Positions 27,625-37,121 of a DNA stretch of 64,000 nucleotides are shown here, one piece after another (position 1 is the first letter of the stretch; each line of letters begins with the position of its first letter). The notes under the pieces are model-generated. The model was not told where the DNA came from. It was given only the letters and a program-made list of their open reading frames with translations, and made no database searches. The DNA comes from Cupriavidus pampae (GTDB lineage Bacteria > Pseudomonadota > Gammaproteobacteria > Burkholderiales > Burkholderiaceae): NCBI RefSeq assembly GCF_914271485.1, contig NZ_CAJZAG010000006.1:248001-312000 (forward strand), written 5' to 3'. Position numbers and translations under genes: made by a program.

Positions 27625-28029
27625 ATGCGCAGCCGTCGTGATGCCCTGCCAATCGGGTTGCCAAACGCGAGGTTGGGGACCGAGTCCGAAGACGGCCAGT
27701 CATCCGCTGAGCTCGCCCGCGCCGATGCGGATCAGTACGATCCGCAGTTGCTCGACGACGGTGGCGATTCAGGCGCTGCGGATGCGCGTGCCAATCGGGA
27801 GCTCCGCGCGACGTATGCTGCTAGCGCTTATCGCCTTGCGGTCACTGGACTTGGTTTTTGGTTTCTTGTTATGAGCGCGACGGCGATTGTCTTCGGAGCG
27901 ACGGGAAAGCAGATTCTCAGCGACGCAGTCCTCATTGCCGTGACCACCGGCACGACTATAAACGTGTTGGCTGCATTCCTGGGCGTCATTCGTGGCCTGT
28001 TTCCGGGCACTTCGAGGCACGACCGCTAG
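27625..28029 (+). CDS. Small two-TM protein, candidate Panacea-partnered toxin
   Basis: A 134-residue protein with a polar acidic N-terminal half (about residues 1-60) and two transmembrane segments: AVTGLGFWFLVMSATAIVFG and, after a short loop, AVLIAVTTGTTINVLAAFLG, then a short basic tail. I recognise no family; the overall plan is like small membrane toxins and SLATT-type effectors. It begins 2 bases after the Panacea gene stop, so co-translation is likely, though its own ribosome-binding site is weak. It ends 7 bases from the convergent mnmE stop. A membrane-disrupting role is inference from context. Confidence 0.65.
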   Translation: MRSRRDALPIGLPNARLGTESEDGQSSAELARADADQYDPQLLDDGGDSGAADARANRELRATYAASAYRLAVTGLGFWFLVMSATAIVFGATGKQILSDAVLIAVTTGTTINVLAAFLGVIRGLFPGTSRHDR

Positions 28030-28036
28030 GCGTGCC

Positions 28037-29464
28037 TCACTTCCCGATACAGAACCGCGTAAAGATCGTGCCGAGCAGATCGTCGCTGGTGAACTCGCCC
28101 GTGATGCTGTTCAGGTGTTCCTGCGCGAGGCGTAGTTCCTCGGCGAACAGGTCGAGGGCCTGGGCTTGCTGAGCCGCGCGTTCGGCAGCGCAGTCGAGGT
28201 GCGATTCGGCGCAGCGCAAGGCGGTGAGGTGACGCTCGCGCGCGAGGAAGGTGCCTTCGTTGCCCGACTGCCAGCCGACCAGCCGTAGCAATTCGCGTCG
28301 CATCAGGTCGATGCCCGCGCCGGTACGCGCGGAGATCCAGATCTCGGTCGGATTGGGGCCGTTGGCCACCACCACGTGCGGACGGTTGCCGCCGAACATG
28401 GTGTCGCTGGCCGCGGGCGCGGTGTCAATCTTGTTGACCACGCGCACGATCGGCGAGCCCGGCGGCAGATGCCCGCTGAGCCGGTCGTCGATCGCATCGT
28501 CGATCTCGGACAGGCCGTGCTCGAGGTAGTCGGTGGCATCGACGAGGTGCAGCACGATATCGGCGCGCCCGATCGCTTCCCACGTGCGTTCGATGCCGAT
28601 GCGCTCCACCTCGTCGGCCGCGTCGTCGCGCAGGCCTGCCGTATCGATGATATGGAGCGGGATCCCTTCGATCTGAATGGTCTCGCGTACGCGATCGCGT
28701 GTGGTGCCAGCGATCGGCGTGACGATCGCGAGTTCCGCGCCAGCCAGCGCATTGAGCAGCGATGACTTGCCCACGTTCGGCTGACCCGCGAGCACCACGG
28801 ACAGGCCCTCGCGCAGCAGCGCGCCCTGCTTTGCCTGCTTCAGCACGCCATGCAAGGCGTCGCGAATCGCCGTCAGCTGGCCGCGCGCATCGGAAGCTTC
28901 GAGGAAGTCGATCTCCTCCTCGGGGAAGTCGAGCGTCGCTTCCACCAGCATGCGCAGATGAATCACCTTCTCCACCAGCGTATGGATAGCCTGCGAGAAC
29001 ACGCCCTCCATCGAACGCGCGGCCGAACGGGCCGCGGCCTCGGTACTGGCCTCGATCAGGTCCGCCACCGCTTCAGCCTGCGCCAGATCGAGCTTGTCGT
29101 TGAGAAACGCGCGCCGCGTGAATTCACCCGGCTCCGCCAGCCGCAGGCCGATCTCGCGTCCCGCTTCAAGGCACCGTGCGAGCAGCATCTGCATGACCAC
29201 GGGTCCACCGTGCCCCTGCAGTTCCAGCACTTCCTCGCCTGTATAGGAATTCGGCGCGGGAAAGTACAACGCAAGGCCATGGTCGATCACGCCGCCGCGC
29301 GCATCGAGAAACGGCAGGTAGGTGGCGTGGCGCGGCTTGAGTGTCTGGCCACATACGGCACGCGCGATCGTGCCGACATCGGGGCCGGATACGCGCACCA
29401 CACCAATACCGCCGCGACCGGGCGCGGTCGCGATGGCGGCGATAGGAAGCGAGGGAGCAGTCAT
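28037..29464 (-). CDS. mnmE: tRNA modification GTPase MnmE
   Basis: A 475-residue protein. With MnmG it makes the 5-carboxymethylaminomethyl group on wobble uridine of some tRNAs. Visible parts: the N-terminal tetrahydrofolate-binding domain ([20 protein letters not shown]), a helical domain, and an inserted G domain with P-loop GQPNVGKSS, the switch [12 protein letters not shown] and NKID. The C-terminus ends in RFCIGK, the conserved CxGK whose Cys is essential. The ATG at 29464 overlaps the stop of the CHAD gene (ATGA). It belongs to the origin-proximal cluster reading away from oriC. Confidence 0.96.
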   Translation of the reverse strand: MTAPSLPIAAIATAPGRGGIGVVRVSGPDVGTIARAVCGQTLKPRHATYLPFLDARGGVIDHGLALYFPAPNSYTGEEVLELQGHGGPVVMQMLLARCLEAGREIGLRLAEPGEFTRRAFLNDKLDLAQAEAVADLIEASTEAAARSAARSMEGVFSQAIHTLVEKVIHLRMLVEATLDFPEEEIDFLEASDARGQLTAIRDALHGVLKQAKQGALLREGLSVVLAGQPNVGKSSLLNALAGAELAIVTPIAGTTRDRVRETIQIEGIPLHIIDTAGLRDDAADEVERIGIERTWEAIGRADIVLHLVDATDYLEHGLSEIDDAIDDRLSGHLPPGSPIVRVVNKIDTAPAASDTMFGGNRPHVVVANGPNPTEIWISARTGAGIDLMRRELLRLVGWQSGNEGTFLARERHLTALRCAESHLDCAAERAAQQAQALDLFAEELRLAQEHLNSITGEFTSDDLLGTIFTRFCIGK

Positions 29465-30351
29465 GGGCGGTATTTTGGCAGATCGGCCAGGCACTCACAC
29501 AGCAGTCGCCGGGCCACGGCATCATCGACCACCGCGCCGAGCGCGGTCTGCCGACGGACTAGCTTCTTGTGCAGACGCTTGCGCAGCCGCCGCGGCAGCA
29601 CGTCCGCGAGCGCTTCGATTGCATAGCGCAGACGCTTGTTGCCAATGCGCAGGCGATGCACGCGTTCGATCCGCTCGTCGCCGGTCTGGCCTTCGTGTGC
29701 TGCCTGTGCGAGTTCGCGAACGTGCTGACGCGCCTTGCCGACGCGGCGACGCGCAAACGCATCGAGGCGCTTGCCGCCATCGCTGACACCACGATTGCTG
29801 TCTGCCTTCTCGCGGCCACGGGCAAGGCGCCGCAGATCCCGCTCCAGCGTACCCAACTGCGCGCGCATGTCACGTGACAATGTTGTCATCATGGCGCGAT
29901 ACGCCACCGCGCGCCGCGCCTGTGCGGTCTCGCGCAGTGCCAGCAGCAGCGGATGTCCGGGCTCGCGCTCGAGCGCGGGCGCAATGGTCTCCGCGATGAA
30001 CACATCCCAGTCACGCGCCTCGCTGCCGGCGTTGGCGGTATCGCGCAACACCGCTTTCCAGCGCGCATTGATGGTGTCGGACAGCACGGGGCGAAACGCC
30101 CAGGCCACCGCGCGCAGATGGCGCACGGCCACGCGTAGCTCGTGGATGGCCTCCACGTTGCTGCCGTCGCTCACATCACTGCCATCGCCGCTCTCGCCGG
30201 TATTCTCACCAGCGCCACCGGCGAGCACCGCTTCGATGTGCGCCCGCACCGTGCAAAGCCCCACATCCGCCAGAGCCACGAATGCAGCGAATGGACGCAT
30301 CCTGCGCCGCAGGCGGGCGGATGAACGCCGGGGTCGTTTGCGTTCTGCCAT
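29461..30351 (-). CDS. CHAD-domain protein
   Basis: About 296 residues from the ATG at 30351; start uncertain, since no clear ribosome-binding site is seen and an upstream frame runs to 30459. CHAD signatures are the paired histidine helices [12 protein letters not shown] and [17 protein letters not shown], rich in Arg and Lys, which bind polyphosphate in characterised members. An acidic Gly/Ser/Asp insert after GGAGENTG is peculiar to this protein. CHAD proteins target polyphosphate granules. Its stop overlaps the mnmE start by four bases, so the two are probably co-translated. Confidence 0.85.
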   Translation of the reverse strand: MAERKRPRRSSARLRRRMRPFAAFVALADVGLCTVRAHIEAVLAGGAGENTGESGDGSDVSDGSNVEAIHELRVAVRHLRAVAWAFRPVLSDTINARWKAVLRDTANAGSEARDWDVFIAETIAPALEREPGHPLLLALRETAQARRAVAYRAMMTTLSRDMRAQLGTLERDLRRLARGREKADSNRGVSDGGKRLDAFARRRVGKARQHVRELAQAAHEGQTGDERIERVHRLRIGNKRLRYAIEALADVLPRRLRKRLHKKLVRRQTALGAVVDDAVARRLLCECLADLPKYRP

Positions 30352-30483
30352 AGCTGACAAATCGTCTGACGATCGTGCGAGACGCTTCAAGTGTAGGCGA
30401 TGAGGCACGCCGTCACGCGGGTAGCCGCAGTACACCAGCCGCCTGTTGCGGCGCGACATGGCCGTTGCGTGTCGCCGCGCGCT

Positions 30484-31254
30484 TTAGCGCGTGGCGACGA
30501 TAAACACGCGCGGAAACGGCAACAACACCGTGCCATCAGGCAACGCCGGCATCGCCTTCGCCAGCGCGGCTTCATAACGCCGCAGATACTCGGCACGCTC
30601 GGCGTCGTCGAGCGGCGCGAGGAACGGCCGCAGGCCGCTGCCCTTGAACCATTCGACAACCGCCGCCGCGCCACCGGCAAGCGGATGCTGATAGATCGTG
30701 CGCCAGATATCCACGCGCGTGCACAGCGGCTTCAGCAACTCGTAGTACCAGCGTTCGGACGCGAGCGGCGTGCGCGCATCGGCAGCCGCCGCAAGCTTGG
30801 CCGCCCACGGTCCCTCGAGCGCGACCTCGCGCATCAGCAAATGCGGCGCCTCGTTGAGGTTGTCCGGCATCTGCACCGCCAGACTGCCGCCCGGCGCGAG
30901 CTTGCGAATCAGCGACGGCAGCAGCGTGGCGTGGTCCGGCACCCATTGCAGCACCGCATTGGCCAGAATCGCGTCATACGGGCCTTCGTCCTGCCATCCG
31001 GTGATGTCGCCAAGGTCGAAGCGCAGCGCGGGCAGCCGCTTGCGCGCCGCGGCAATCATGTCCGGATCACTGTCGAGCCCGATGGCCTCGGCCGCGGGAA
31101 AGCGCGCCGCCAGCACCTCGGTGGAATTGGCCGGTCCGCAGCCGATGTCGATCACGCGTGTGGCGGCTTGCGTGGGAATCGCGCCAACCAGATCGCGCAC
31201 GGGGCGCGTGCGTTCGTCTTCGAATTGCGTGTACTGCCGGGCGGACCAGGTCAT
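30484..31254 (-). CDS. tam: Trans-aconitate 2-methyltransferase
   Basis: A 256-residue class I SAM-dependent methyltransferase. Start at 31254, MTWSARQYTQFEDERTRPVRDL, which is the characteristic N-terminus of Tam. Motif I is DIGCGPANSTE, followed by LDSDPDMIAAARKR and LANAVLQWVPDH. The enzyme methylates trans-aconitate, a spontaneous inhibitor by-product of the citric acid cycle. The length fits E. coli Tam (252 aa). It is monocistronic or lies ahead of the CHAD gene with a 132-base gap. Confidence 0.88.
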   Translation of the reverse strand: MTWSARQYTQFEDERTRPVRDLVGAIPTQAATRVIDIGCGPANSTEVLAARFPAAEAIGLDSDPDMIAAARKRLPALRFDLGDITGWQDEGPYDAILANAVLQWVPDHATLLPSLIRKLAPGGSLAVQMPDNLNEAPHLLMREVALEGPWAAKLAAAADARTPLASERWYYELLKPLCTRVDIWRTIYQHPLAGGAAAVVEWFKGSGLRPFLAPLDDAERAEYLRRYEAALAKAMPALPDGTVLLPFPRVFIVATR

Positions 31255-31311
31255 GACGGCTTCCTTTTTGTCGTGGATTGACGCCAAGGATACGCCCGCC
31301 GACCGCCAAAC

Positions 31312-31337
31312 AAAAAACCCGGCCGAAGCCGGGTTTT
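31312..31337. terminator. Bidirectional intrinsic terminator
   Basis: AAAAAACCCGGC, a short GAA-type loop and GCCGGGTTTTT form a strong stem with T-runs on both strands. It lies between yidC (ending at 31373) and tam and would end the leftward rpmH-yidC operon. Confidence 0.85.
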
Positions 31338-31372
31338 TCAGATGCCTGCAGTCAGGCATGAAGGAGGAAGAA

Positions 31373-33043
31373 TCAGCCCTTCGCCGCTGCCGCCGCCTTG
31401 CCCTTGCCGAGCATGCGGTTGATCTGCCATTGCTGGGCGATCGACAGGATGTTGTTCACGACCCAGTACAGCACGAGGCCAGCCGGGAAGAAGAAGAACA
31501 TGAACGAGAACACCAGCGGCATGATCATCATGACCTTGGCCTGCACGGGATCCGGCGGGGTCGGGTTCAGCTTGGTCTGCACGAACATCGACACGGCCAT
31601 CACGACCGGCAGGATGTAGAACGGATCCGGCACCGACAGATCGTGAATCCAGCCGAGCCACGGCGCGCCGCGCATTTCCACCGACGACAGCAGCACCCAG
31701 TACAGCGCGATGAACACCGGAATCTGGATCACGATCGGCAGGCAGCCACCGAGCGGATTGACCTTCTCGGTGCGGTACAGCGCCATCATCTCCTGGTTCA
31801 TCTTCTGCGGATCGCCCTTGAAGCGTTCACGCATGGCCGTCATGCGCGGCTGCAGGTCCTTCATCTTGCCCATGGACTTGTAGCTCGCCGCGGACAGCGG
31901 GAAGAACACCAGCTTGATCAGCACCGTCAGCGCGATGATCGACCAGCCCCAGTTGTTCAGGATGCCGTGCAGCTTCTCGAGCAGCCAGAACAGCGGCTTG
32001 GCCAGGATCGTCAGCCAGCCATAGTCCTTCACGAGTTCCAGGCCCGGCGTGATCTGCTCGAGCATGCGCTCTTCCTGCGGACCGGCGAACAGGCGTGCAT
32101 CGGTGGTGACCGTCGCACCCGGCGCGATCTGGCCCAGCGGTTGCTGGATGCCGACGCGGTACAGGTTGTTGTCGATCTTCTCAACGTAGAACGAATGTTC
32201 CTTGCCCGTCTGCGGAATCCACGCGGAGGCGAAGTAATGCTGCACCATCGCGACCCAGCCGCTGTTGGTCGCGCTCGGCACGGTTGCCTTGCCCTTGGCG
32301 ATGTCTTCGAACGAGATCTTGTGGTACTTGTCCGCGTCCGTGTAGACCGCCGGACCCGTGAAGGTGCTGTAGAACTGCGACTGCTCGACCTTGCTGCCGT
32401 CGCGCGCGAGTTCCAGATACAGCGTCGGCGAGATCGCCGCGGTGCCTTCGTTGGTCACGGCGAACTGCGTGTCCACGACGTAGCTGCCCTTGTGGAACGT
32501 GTACGTCTTGACGAACTTGATGCCGTTCTTGTCCGCCGTCAGCACGACGCTGAGCTTGTCGCTGCCGTCCAGCGAGCGCGGGCCCGGTGCCGCCGTGAAG
32601 ACGGTGGTGTGGTTGGGCAGATCGCCGCCGATCAGGCCCGAACGCGCGAGGTAGGTACGCGTGGCGTCACGCTCGAACAGCACCACCGGCTTGCCGTCCT
32701 TCTCCAGCTCGCGGAGCAGTTCCAGGCGCGACAGGATGCCACCGGCCGTATCGATCTCGGCACGCATTTCATCGGTGGTGACGATGATCTTCTCGCCAGT
32801 CGGCTGCGCCGCGGCTGCGGGAGCTGCCGCGGGCGCGCCCGGCGCACCGGCTGCCGAGGCGGCATTGGTCGTCGGCACGTCGTTGCGTGCGGCGGCGTCG
32901 CTCGCGGCACCGGCCGGCGCCTGCTGCGTGGTCGCGCTCGGGAAGAACATCGACGCGTGGCCGTTGGCGCGCTGCCAGTTGTCGTAGAGCAGCACGAGGG
33001 CCATCGAGAAGATGACCCACAGGATGGTGCGTTTGATATCCAT
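31373..33043 (-). CDS. yidC: Membrane protein insertase YidC
   Basis: A 556-residue inner-membrane insertase/chaperone. It has an N-terminal TM anchor ([20 protein letters not shown]), an Ala/Pro-rich linker, the periplasmic P1 beta-sandwich domain, and the conserved five-TM core ending in NRMLGKGK. The core carries [19 protein letters not shown] and the hydrophilic-groove Arg region. It inserts membrane proteins alone or with SecYEG. Gene order yidC-yidD-rnpA-rpmH is the classic origin cluster. Length and domain layout are normal for proteobacteria. Confidence 0.97.
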   Translation of the reverse strand: MDIKRTILWVIFSMALVLLYDNWQRANGHASMFFPSATTQQAPAGAASDAAARNDVPTTNAASAAGAPGAPAAAPAAAAQPTGEKIIVTTDEMRAEIDTAGGILSRLELLRELEKDGKPVVLFERDATRTYLARSGLIGGDLPNHTTVFTAAPGPRSLDGSDKLSVVLTADKNGIKFVKTYTFHKGSYVVDTQFAVTNEGTAAISPTLYLELARDGSKVEQSQFYSTFTGPAVYTDADKYHKISFEDIAKGKATVPSATNSGWVAMVQHYFASAWIPQTGKEHSFYVEKIDNNLYRVGIQQPLGQIAPGATVTTDARLFAGPQEERMLEQITPGLELVKDYGWLTILAKPLFWLLEKLHGILNNWGWSIIALTVLIKLVFFPLSAASYKSMGKMKDLQPRMTAMRERFKGDPQKMNQEMMALYRTEKVNPLGGCLPIVIQIPVFIALYWVLLSSVEMRGAPWLGWIHDLSVPDPFYILPVVMAVSMFVQTKLNPTPPDPVQAKVMMIMPLVFSFMFFFFPAGLVLYWVVNNILSIAQQWQINRMLGKGKAAAAAKG

Positions 33044-33065
33044 ATCTCGCTATGGTCGGAGGAAT

Positions 33066-33362
33066 TCAGGGTCGGGGAAGCCGAATCGTGACAGGCGGCT
33101 GGCCTGGCGCGGCGCTCGTACGGGGCGCCTTGGCGCTCCCCATGTTTCGGGGCTCGGGCACGGGATCATACCCGCCCTGTGCGAAAGGATGACAACGGCA
33201 GAGCCGGCAAGCGGCCATCCAGCTTCCGCGCGTGGCGCCGTGCAGGGTTACGGCGTCGCGTGCGTATTCGGAACATGTCGGCAGGAAGCGGCACTGCGAG
33301 CCCAGGTACGGACTGAGCGCGATCTTGTAGATACGCAGCAGGGCAAGCAGGATTCGCTTCAT
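33066..33362 (-). CDS. yidD: Membrane protein insertion efficiency factor YidD
   Basis: A 98-residue protein with the family core [20 protein letters not shown] followed by [10 protein letters not shown] and CRLCRCHPF, with conserved cysteines and the CxPTCS pattern. It acts at the inner membrane with YidC. It lies between rnpA and yidC, 10 bases after the rnpA stop. The C-terminal Pro/Arg tail is variable in the family. Confidence 0.95.
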   Translation of the reverse strand: MKRILLALLRIYKIALSPYLGSQCRFLPTCSEYARDAVTLHGATRGSWMAACRLCRCHPFAQGGYDPVPEPRNMGSAKAPRTSAAPGQPPVTIRLPRP

Positions 33363-33372
33363 GGTGTCGACA

Positions 33373-33882
33373 TCAGACAGGCGTCGCTGGCGTGGAAGAC
33401 ACCGGCTTCGGATCGGGATCGGATCCGGATGCCGAAGGCGGAGACGCTAACGACTGGTGTGACTGTGGTGGGGCCGGTGACGCTGGTGCTGTGGGCGTCG
33501 GTGGCAGCGGCCTTGCGGCCACCTCCAGCAAACTGGTGATCTCCGCGCTGCAGGCCCGGCGGATTGCCGCCCGGCTTGCGAACTCCGCACGCGGAAATTT
33601 CGTCTGTAGCCGTAACAGCACATCGCGGCCCGCCAATTGGTCCTGCCTGCCGCGAAACAGTTCCCGCGCCATGCGTTTCACCAGATTGCGTTCCGCGGCG
33701 CGCGGCGCGAATTTCTTGCCGACGACGACGCCAAGCCGCGCTTCGTCCCTGCCATTGGCAAGCACGTACAGCACGAAGTGCGTGCTGCGTCGGCGCGGCC
33801 GCAAAGCAAAAACGGATGAAAACTCATCCGTCTTTGTAAGCCTCGCGGCTTTGGGAAAGGCATGGGTAGACACGCTGTGCAT
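33373..33882 (-). CDS. rnpA: Ribonuclease P protein component
   Basis: About 169 residues from the ATG at 33882. The family core runs [17 protein letters not shown], then [32 protein letters not shown], with the RNR-like basic motif (here AAERNLVKR) that binds the P RNA. It removes 5' leaders from tRNA precursors. After the domain there is an unusual tail of about 50 residues made mainly of Pro, Ala, Ser and Thr. The start is unsure: in-frame ATGs occur at 33924 and further upstream, and none has a good ribosome-binding site. It follows rpmH, as usual. Confidence 0.93.
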   Translation of the reverse strand: MHSVSTHAFPKAARLTKTDEFSSVFALRPRRRSTHFVLYVLANGRDEARLGVVVGKKFAPRAAERNLVKRMARELFRGRQDQLAGRDVLLRLQTKFPRAEFASRAAIRRACSAEITSLLEVAARPLPPTPTAPASPAPPQSHQSLASPPSASGSDPDPKPVSSTPATPV

Positions 33883-34042
33883 AGCTAGCGAAAAGCTGCG
33901 CCCTGCGGCTGCGCTCCCGGCCATCCTGAGTGCGAGGCGGTAGGCAGGAACGGGATCGGGCAGATGAAGTTGCCTTCCGAGAAAGGGACTTCCGAGAAAG
34001 ACGTCATCCGCCGGCTCACCGTTCGAGCCGGTCGCCCAGCCC

Positions 34043-34177
34043 TCAGATCGCCAGGCGCTTGCGGCCCTTGGCGCGGCGGGCGTTGATGACGGCACGGCCG
34101 CCACGGGTCTTCATGCGCACGCGGAAGCCATGGGTGCGCTTGCGGCGGGTAACGGAAGGTTGGTAAGTACGTTTCAT
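34043..34177 (-). CDS. rpmH: 50S ribosomal protein L34
   Basis: A 44-residue basic protein, [18 protein letters not shown]... ending in KGRKRLAI, matching bacterial L34 along its full length. It is part of the large ribosomal subunit. It is the first gene of the leftward rpmH-rnpA-yidD-yidC cluster and marks the left side of the replication origin region. Confidence 0.97.
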   Translation of the reverse strand: MKRTYQPSVTRRKRTHGFRVRMKTRGGRAVINARRAKGRKRLAI

Positions 34178-34548
34178 GTTGCACTCTCTGGTTGATCCGG
34201 GCTATCCGGGCGCCGGCCTGGCCGGGCGCCGTGGCCGCCGCGTGTGGTTCGCACTATGTTCGGTTCGCACTAGGTTCGCATTCGTTCACACCTGCGCTGA
34301 AGCACAGGGGCACCACGAAAGTCGCGAAGCCGATATCGAGTTACTGCTGAGGAAGTCTCGATCCGCGCTGACCAACAACGCGGAAGCTGGCAAGGAGAGT
34401 GATCGCCACATGACCGTGACATCCGGCACGTGTGATCCCCTGCCGCATCGCAGAACCCGCCATTTAACCGATTTTCTGCTGAGGTGTCAAGGAAACCGAC
34501 GTACGGCGCCAGCGAAAGCGGTAGTCCTAATCGGCAACCTCGCGGCCA

Positions 34549-34744
34549 TTGTCCACATCTATCGGTGGGTAACCCGGGAATGCCTCGGGCGGCCCTCCGG
34601 CGCCGTGCGAGACGGGTCAAGCCTTTGTTCTAAAGGAGAAATCGCCCGTTTTACGCGTCTTGCATCACCCCATTGGGCGCAAGTTGTGCACAGCAATCCA
34701 CTGAATTTGCACAAGTTGTCCACAGACTTATCCTTTGTGGATAA
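34549..34744. other. oriC: Chromosomal replication origin region (oriC) with DnaA boxes
   Basis: The 826-base gap between rpmH and dnaA (34178-35003) holds several DnaA boxes: TTGTCCACA at 34549 and 34716, TTGTGCACA at 34684, and a perfect consensus box on the reverse strand, TGTGGATAA at 34736-34744. Three of them cluster in 61 bases directly upstream of dnaA. Position between rpmH and dnaA is the usual origin place in this group. I could not identify AT-rich 13-mers, so the unwinding element is not located. The cluster may also serve dnaA autoregulation. Confidence 0.75.
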
Positions 34745-35003
34745 CTCGGGCCGGGGGGTACAATCCCGGTCCAACTACTACACGGGTTGCGTGGCGCACG
34801 TACAACCCGGTCCTCTGCCATCGGTATACCGCTTCCCCTGACGCGCAAGTGCGACGTCGTGGGCGCGGTGTCGCCGTCTTGAGCCGATCACGCGGATCGG
34901 CGTCAGGTGCGAGGCCCGGAAAGTGAAGGGGACGCCGCCGCACCCGTGCTGTATCCGAGCAGCTCGACCCGAGATGCTTGGTACGGTCACTCAACAAGAA
35001 CAC

Positions 35004-36722
35004 ATGCAAGATTTCTGGCAGGCGGCAGCCGCGCAGCTCGAGCGCGAACTGACGCCTCAACAGTTCAAGACCTGGATCAAGCCGTTGGCGCCCGTCGCCT
35101 TCGACGAGGAGGCGCACGCGCTCAGGATCGCCGCGCCCAATCGCTTCAAGCTGGACTGGGTCAAGAGCCAATTTTCGGGTCGCATCACGGCCCTCGCCTG
35201 CGAGTACTGGGAAGCGCAGGTTAGCGTTCACTTTGTTCTCGATCCCGCCGCCTCGGGGCGTTCGGCCGCCTATATGCCGCAGGGTGGCCAGCCCGGCGCC
35301 CATCCCGCGGGTCAGGATGGCGCAGCACCGGGTACGTATCAGCAGTCGCCCGCGGCGGGCCAGCAGCAACAGATGCATCCGTCGCACCAGCCGCATCCGT
35401 CGCACTCTTCGCGTCAGCCCGCGCAGCCGTATGGCGGCCAGCAGTATGGCCAGCAGGCACCGGGCGGCTATGACTATGCGGCGCCCGGCGCCGGAGCTCA
35501 CCCGTCGCACGGCAGCCGTGGCGCCGCGTCGGGTCATCCGTTGCAAGGCGGCACACAGAACCACACACAGGGCCATGCGCAGGACATGGGCGAGATCGAC
35601 GTCGCCCAGATGGATCCGGCCGAGGCCAGCGCGCGCTCATACCGCGTGCAGCCGCAGCAGCCGGCGCAACAACAGCCCCAGCAGAGCGACACGGTTCACG
35701 AGCGCTCGCGCCTGAACCCGATCCTGACGTTCGACAACTTCGTCACCGGCAAGGCGAACCAGCTGGCGCGCGCGGCCGCGATCCAGGTGGCCAACAATCC
35801 CGGCAAGTCTTACAACCCGCTGTATCTGTACGGCGGTGTGGGCCTCGGTAAGACCCACTTGATTCACGCGATCGGCAACTTCATGTTGCTGGAGAACCCG
35901 CGTGCGCGCATTCGCTACATCCATGCGGAACAGTACGTGTCCGACGTGGTGAAGGCGTACCAGCGCAAAGCATTCGACGAGTTCAAGCGCTATTACCACT
36001 CGCTCGATCTGCTGCTGATCGATGATATTCAGTTCTTCTCCGGCAAGAACCGCACGCAGGAAGAGTTCTTCTACGCGTTCGAGGCGCTCATCGCCAATCG
36101 CGCGCAGGTGATCATCACCAGCGATACGTATCCAAAGGAGATCACCGGCATCGATGACCGGCTGATCTCGCGCTTCGATTCGGGCCTGACCGTGGCGATC
36201 GAGCCGCCCGAGCTCGAGATGCGCGTGGCCATTCTGATGAAGAAGGCCGCCGCGGAGAACGTGAGCGTGCCGGAAGAGGTGGCGTTCTTCGTCGCCAAGC
36301 ATCTGCGTTCGAACGTGCGCGAACTCGAGGGCGCGCTGCGCAAGATCCTCGCGTTCTCGAACTTCCACGGCAAGGACATCACGATCGAGGTCACGCGCGA
36401 GGCGCTGAAGGACCTGCTGACCGTGCAGAACCGCCAGATCTCGGTGGAGAACATCCAGAAGACCTGCGCCGATTTCTACAACATCAAGGTCGCGGACATG
36501 TACTCGAAGAAGCGGCCGGCCAACATTGCGCGGCCCCGGCAGATCGCGATGTACCTGGCCAAGGAACTCACGCAGAAGAGCTTGCCCGAGATCGGCGAAC
36601 TGTTTGGCGGACGCGATCACACCACCGTGTTGCACGCGGTGCGCAAGATCGCCGACGAGCGCAGCAAGGATGCACAACTCAATCACGAGTTGCACGTGCT
36701 CGAGCAGACGCTCAAGGGCTGA
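35004..36722 (+). CDS. dnaA: Chromosomal replication initiator DnaA
   Basis: About 572 residues from the ATG at 35004 ([15 protein letters not shown]), the usual DnaA beginning; in-frame starts exist at 34974 and 34923. Domain I covers residues 1-85. Domain II is a very long Gln/His/Pro/Gly/Ser-rich linker, roughly residues 88-232. Domain III is AAA+ with Walker [10 protein letters not shown] (Lys283) and the Walker B DDIQF. Domain IV ends with the DNA-binding signature [11 protein letters not shown]. It binds DnaA boxes and melts oriC. At 572 residues it is about 100 longer than E. coli DnaA, the excess being the linker. Confidence 0.98.
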   Translation: MQDFWQAAAAQLERELTPQQFKTWIKPLAPVAFDEEAHALRIAAPNRFKLDWVKSQFSGRITALACEYWEAQVSVHFVLDPAASGRSAAYMPQGGQPGAHPAGQDGAAPGTYQQSPAAGQQQQMHPSHQPHPSHSSRQPAQPYGGQQYGQQAPGGYDYAAPGAGAHPSHGSRGAASGHPLQGGTQNHTQGHAQDMGEIDVAQMDPAEASARSYRVQPQQPAQQQPQQSDTVHERSRLNPILTFDNFVTGKANQLARAAAIQVANNPGKSYNPLYLYGGVGLGKTHLIHAIGNFMLLENPRARIRYIHAEQYVSDVVKAYQRKAFDEFKRYYHSLDLLLIDDIQFFSGKNRTQEEFFYAFEALIANRAQVIITSDTYPKEITGIDDRLISRFDSGLTVAIEPPELEMRVAILMKKAAAENVSVPEEVAFFVAKHLRSNVRELEGALRKILAFSNFHGKDITIEVTREALKDLLTVQNRQISVENIQKTCADFYNIKVADMYSKKRPANIARPRQIAMYLAKELTQKSLPEIGELFGGRDHTTVLHAVRKIADERSKDAQLNHELHVLEQTLKG

Positions 36723-36749
36723 GCACACGGGAAGAAAAACGACGACCAG

Positions 36750-36788
36750 ACGACGAGACAGGGACGTGAAGTTTCGTCCGCTCGTCGT
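36750..36788 (+). terminator. Long compound hairpin downstream of dnaA
   Basis: ACGACGAG (36750-36757) pairs with CTCGTCGT (36781-36788), and inside it GGACG pairs with CGTCC across an 8-base loop. It lies 28 bases after the dnaA stop in the 399-base dnaA-dnaN gap. A TTTT follows 10 bases later, so it is a weak terminator or a processing site. A second GC hairpin (CGCCCG/CGGGCG) occurs near 36843-36860; apart from the dnaN promoter the gap shows nothing more. Confidence 0.45.
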
Positions 36789-36995
36789 GGTTCGACGATT
36801 TTACAAGCCGGCCTTGCCGGGCTGGCATACTACTGGCTACGCGCCCGGCGGCAAACGGGCGTCTGGTTTACCGGTTGCACCGCGGGAAATTGGCCTCAGA
36901 TAAGGCTTTGCGGTGAGTCGGGACGGTTTTGCAAGGCGGACGGGCGCGCCGTGGCTTTTTGGGCACAAACGCGCCGCTTGCCGGAACTGCCCCGC

Positions 36996-37025
36996 TTCAC
37001 CGCAGCGGCTTATCCTTGGTACAAT
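36996..37025 (+). promoter_or_regulatory. Putative dnaN promoter
   Basis: TTCACC (36996-37001) and TACAAT (37020-37025) are 18 bases apart, about 100 bases before dnaN. A degenerate DnaA-box-like TTATCCTTG lies in the spacer, so DnaA might influence it; this is speculative. Confidence 0.4.
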
Positions 37026-37121
37026 GCAAGATTAACTCCTTGATTCATAAGTGAATTTGAATCGATTTGGAGTTGGCGCATCTGCGGTCGGGCTAACGAC
37101 AAACGACGAAGGATAAATTCA

